NCBI GenBank assembly: GCA_902763185.1
Contig: CACWQT010000003.1
Location: 78,687 to 142,686, forward strand
DNA from: an uncultured Rhodospirillales bacterium
Lineage (GTDB): Bacteria; Pseudomonadota; Alphaproteobacteria; RF32; CAG-239
DNA length: 64,000 bases
Direction: 5' to 3'
Made by a program: the position numbers and the translations under genes
Shown: positions 63,588 through 64,000 of the stretch, one piece after another
How the letters are laid out: each line of letters begins with the position of its first letter
Numbering within the stretch: position 1 is the stretch's first letter
Notes under the pieces: model-generated
What the model was told of the DNA's origin: nothing
Seen by the model: the letters and a program-made list of their open reading frames with translations, nothing else
Databases searched by the model: none

Positions 63588-64000
63588 ATGAGTAATAGTG
63601 CCAACCGATTATCATATATAGCCATACTGCAGACATTGGGTATTATCTTAGTATTACTCGGACATGTTATTGCCGCGTATGCTTGGCAGGATTGGTGGCT
63701 GTTACATTTGCCGCAAGACCAAAAGATAAAAGTGCTTTATAAATGGATAAATTCATTTCATATGCCATTATTCTTTTTCATATCAGGATATTTATTTAAT
63801 TACAGAAAACATTATGAAAAGACGCTTTTACAATACCTTAAAGAAAGGTTTAAAAGGTTAATGATACCTTTTTTAGCATTTTCGGTTATGGTATGGCTTC
63901 CGCTGATATATTTGTGTATAGTCAAAGACGAGAGTTTTCTCATAAATTTTTTGATACTGAAAAAATGCGGACATTTATGGTTTTTACCGGCATTATTTAT
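63588..64000 (+). CDS. Acyltransferase 3 family membrane protein (cut by window edge)
   Basis: From an ATG at 63588 the frame stays open to the window end, giving 137 residues. ILQTLGIILVLLGHVIAAYA, FHMPLFFFISGYLFNYRKH and RFKRLMIPFLAFSVMVWLP match the OafA/NodX acyltransferase-3 family, whose polytopic members O-acylate surface sugars. The His in the first segment is the conserved one. Ribosome-binding site is weak. Substrate unknown. Confidence 0.85.
   Translation, partial: MSNSANRLSYIAILQTLGIILVLLGHVIAAYAWQDWWLLHLPQDQKIKVLYKWINSFHMPLFFFISGYLFNYRKHYEKTLLQYLKERFKRLMIPFLAFSVMVWLPLIYLCIVKDESFLINFLILKKCGHLWFLPALF

Overview
The window looks like a chromosomal segment of a low-GC, Gram-negative alphaproteobacterium, probably one of the uncultivated, host- or gut-associated lineages. 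Supporting points are the order rimP-nusA-ylxR/L7Ae fusion-infB-rbfA, the mtaB-ftsY pair, a YbjN-family protein, outer-membrane genes (MlaC, AsmA, porin-like barrel, autotransporter) and an IleRS of the HYGH/KLSKR subtype. The lineage is inference: there is no rRNA gene here. Genes are dense, and no gap between genes exceeds about 220 bp.

Layout. 0-7.7 kb, mostly minus strand: leuS (cut by the window edge), mlaC, a GT-C-type membrane glycosyltransferase abutting an FAD oxidoreductase, a small outer-membrane barrel, then gap-pgk. 7.8-11.3 kb: an unrecognised 1150-residue protein with an embedded lipoprotein-like signal and internal repeats. 11.4-20 kb: queA, a degenerate GGDEF membrane protein, lgt, a YbjN protein, DUF1294, a lipoprotein plus companion, dtd, an SpmA/SpmB fusion and a DUF3137 protein. 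20-31 kb: a GalU-like enzyme, a giant AsmA protein with a C-terminal triple repeat, a nucleoside-salvage operon (cdd, purine nucleoside phosphorylase, deoA), an MltB-type transglycosylase and ruvX. 30.7-31.9 kb: three small tandem paralogues of unknown function. 32-41 kb: ileS and an 1853-residue autotransporter with a cysteine-rich passenger. 41-47 kb: the transcription/translation operon and an mscL carrying a zinc ribbon. 47-54.5 kb: an MprF-type flippase domain protein, a Sel1 protein, an ABC-F ATPase, an orphan gene, pgpA and two membrane-anchored GT8 enzymes. 58.4-64 kb: mtaB, ftsY, xseA, uppP, tRNA-Leu(CAG), a secreted alpha/beta hydrolase and the start of an acyltransferase.

The best candidate for an undescribed system is the island at 54.5-58.3 kb. 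It holds a DnaQ-fold protein that has lost two of five catalytic positions, coupled by ATGA overlaps to two small proteins sharing a C-terminal module. Next come a beta-flower-like repeat protein and a protein with an EVE/PUA-like front half and a possible PD-(D/E)XK back half. A WYL-domain regulator is transcribed divergently. All three intergenic promoter regions of the island carry the same 15-bp inverted repeat, CGWCA-N5-TGWCG. This suggests one regulon controlled by the WYL protein, possibly a defence or stress locus. The sharing of sites is visible in the sequence; the function is inference.

Dispersed 27-nt hairpin repeats occur at about 32.0 and 52.4 kb with a compensatory base change in the stem.
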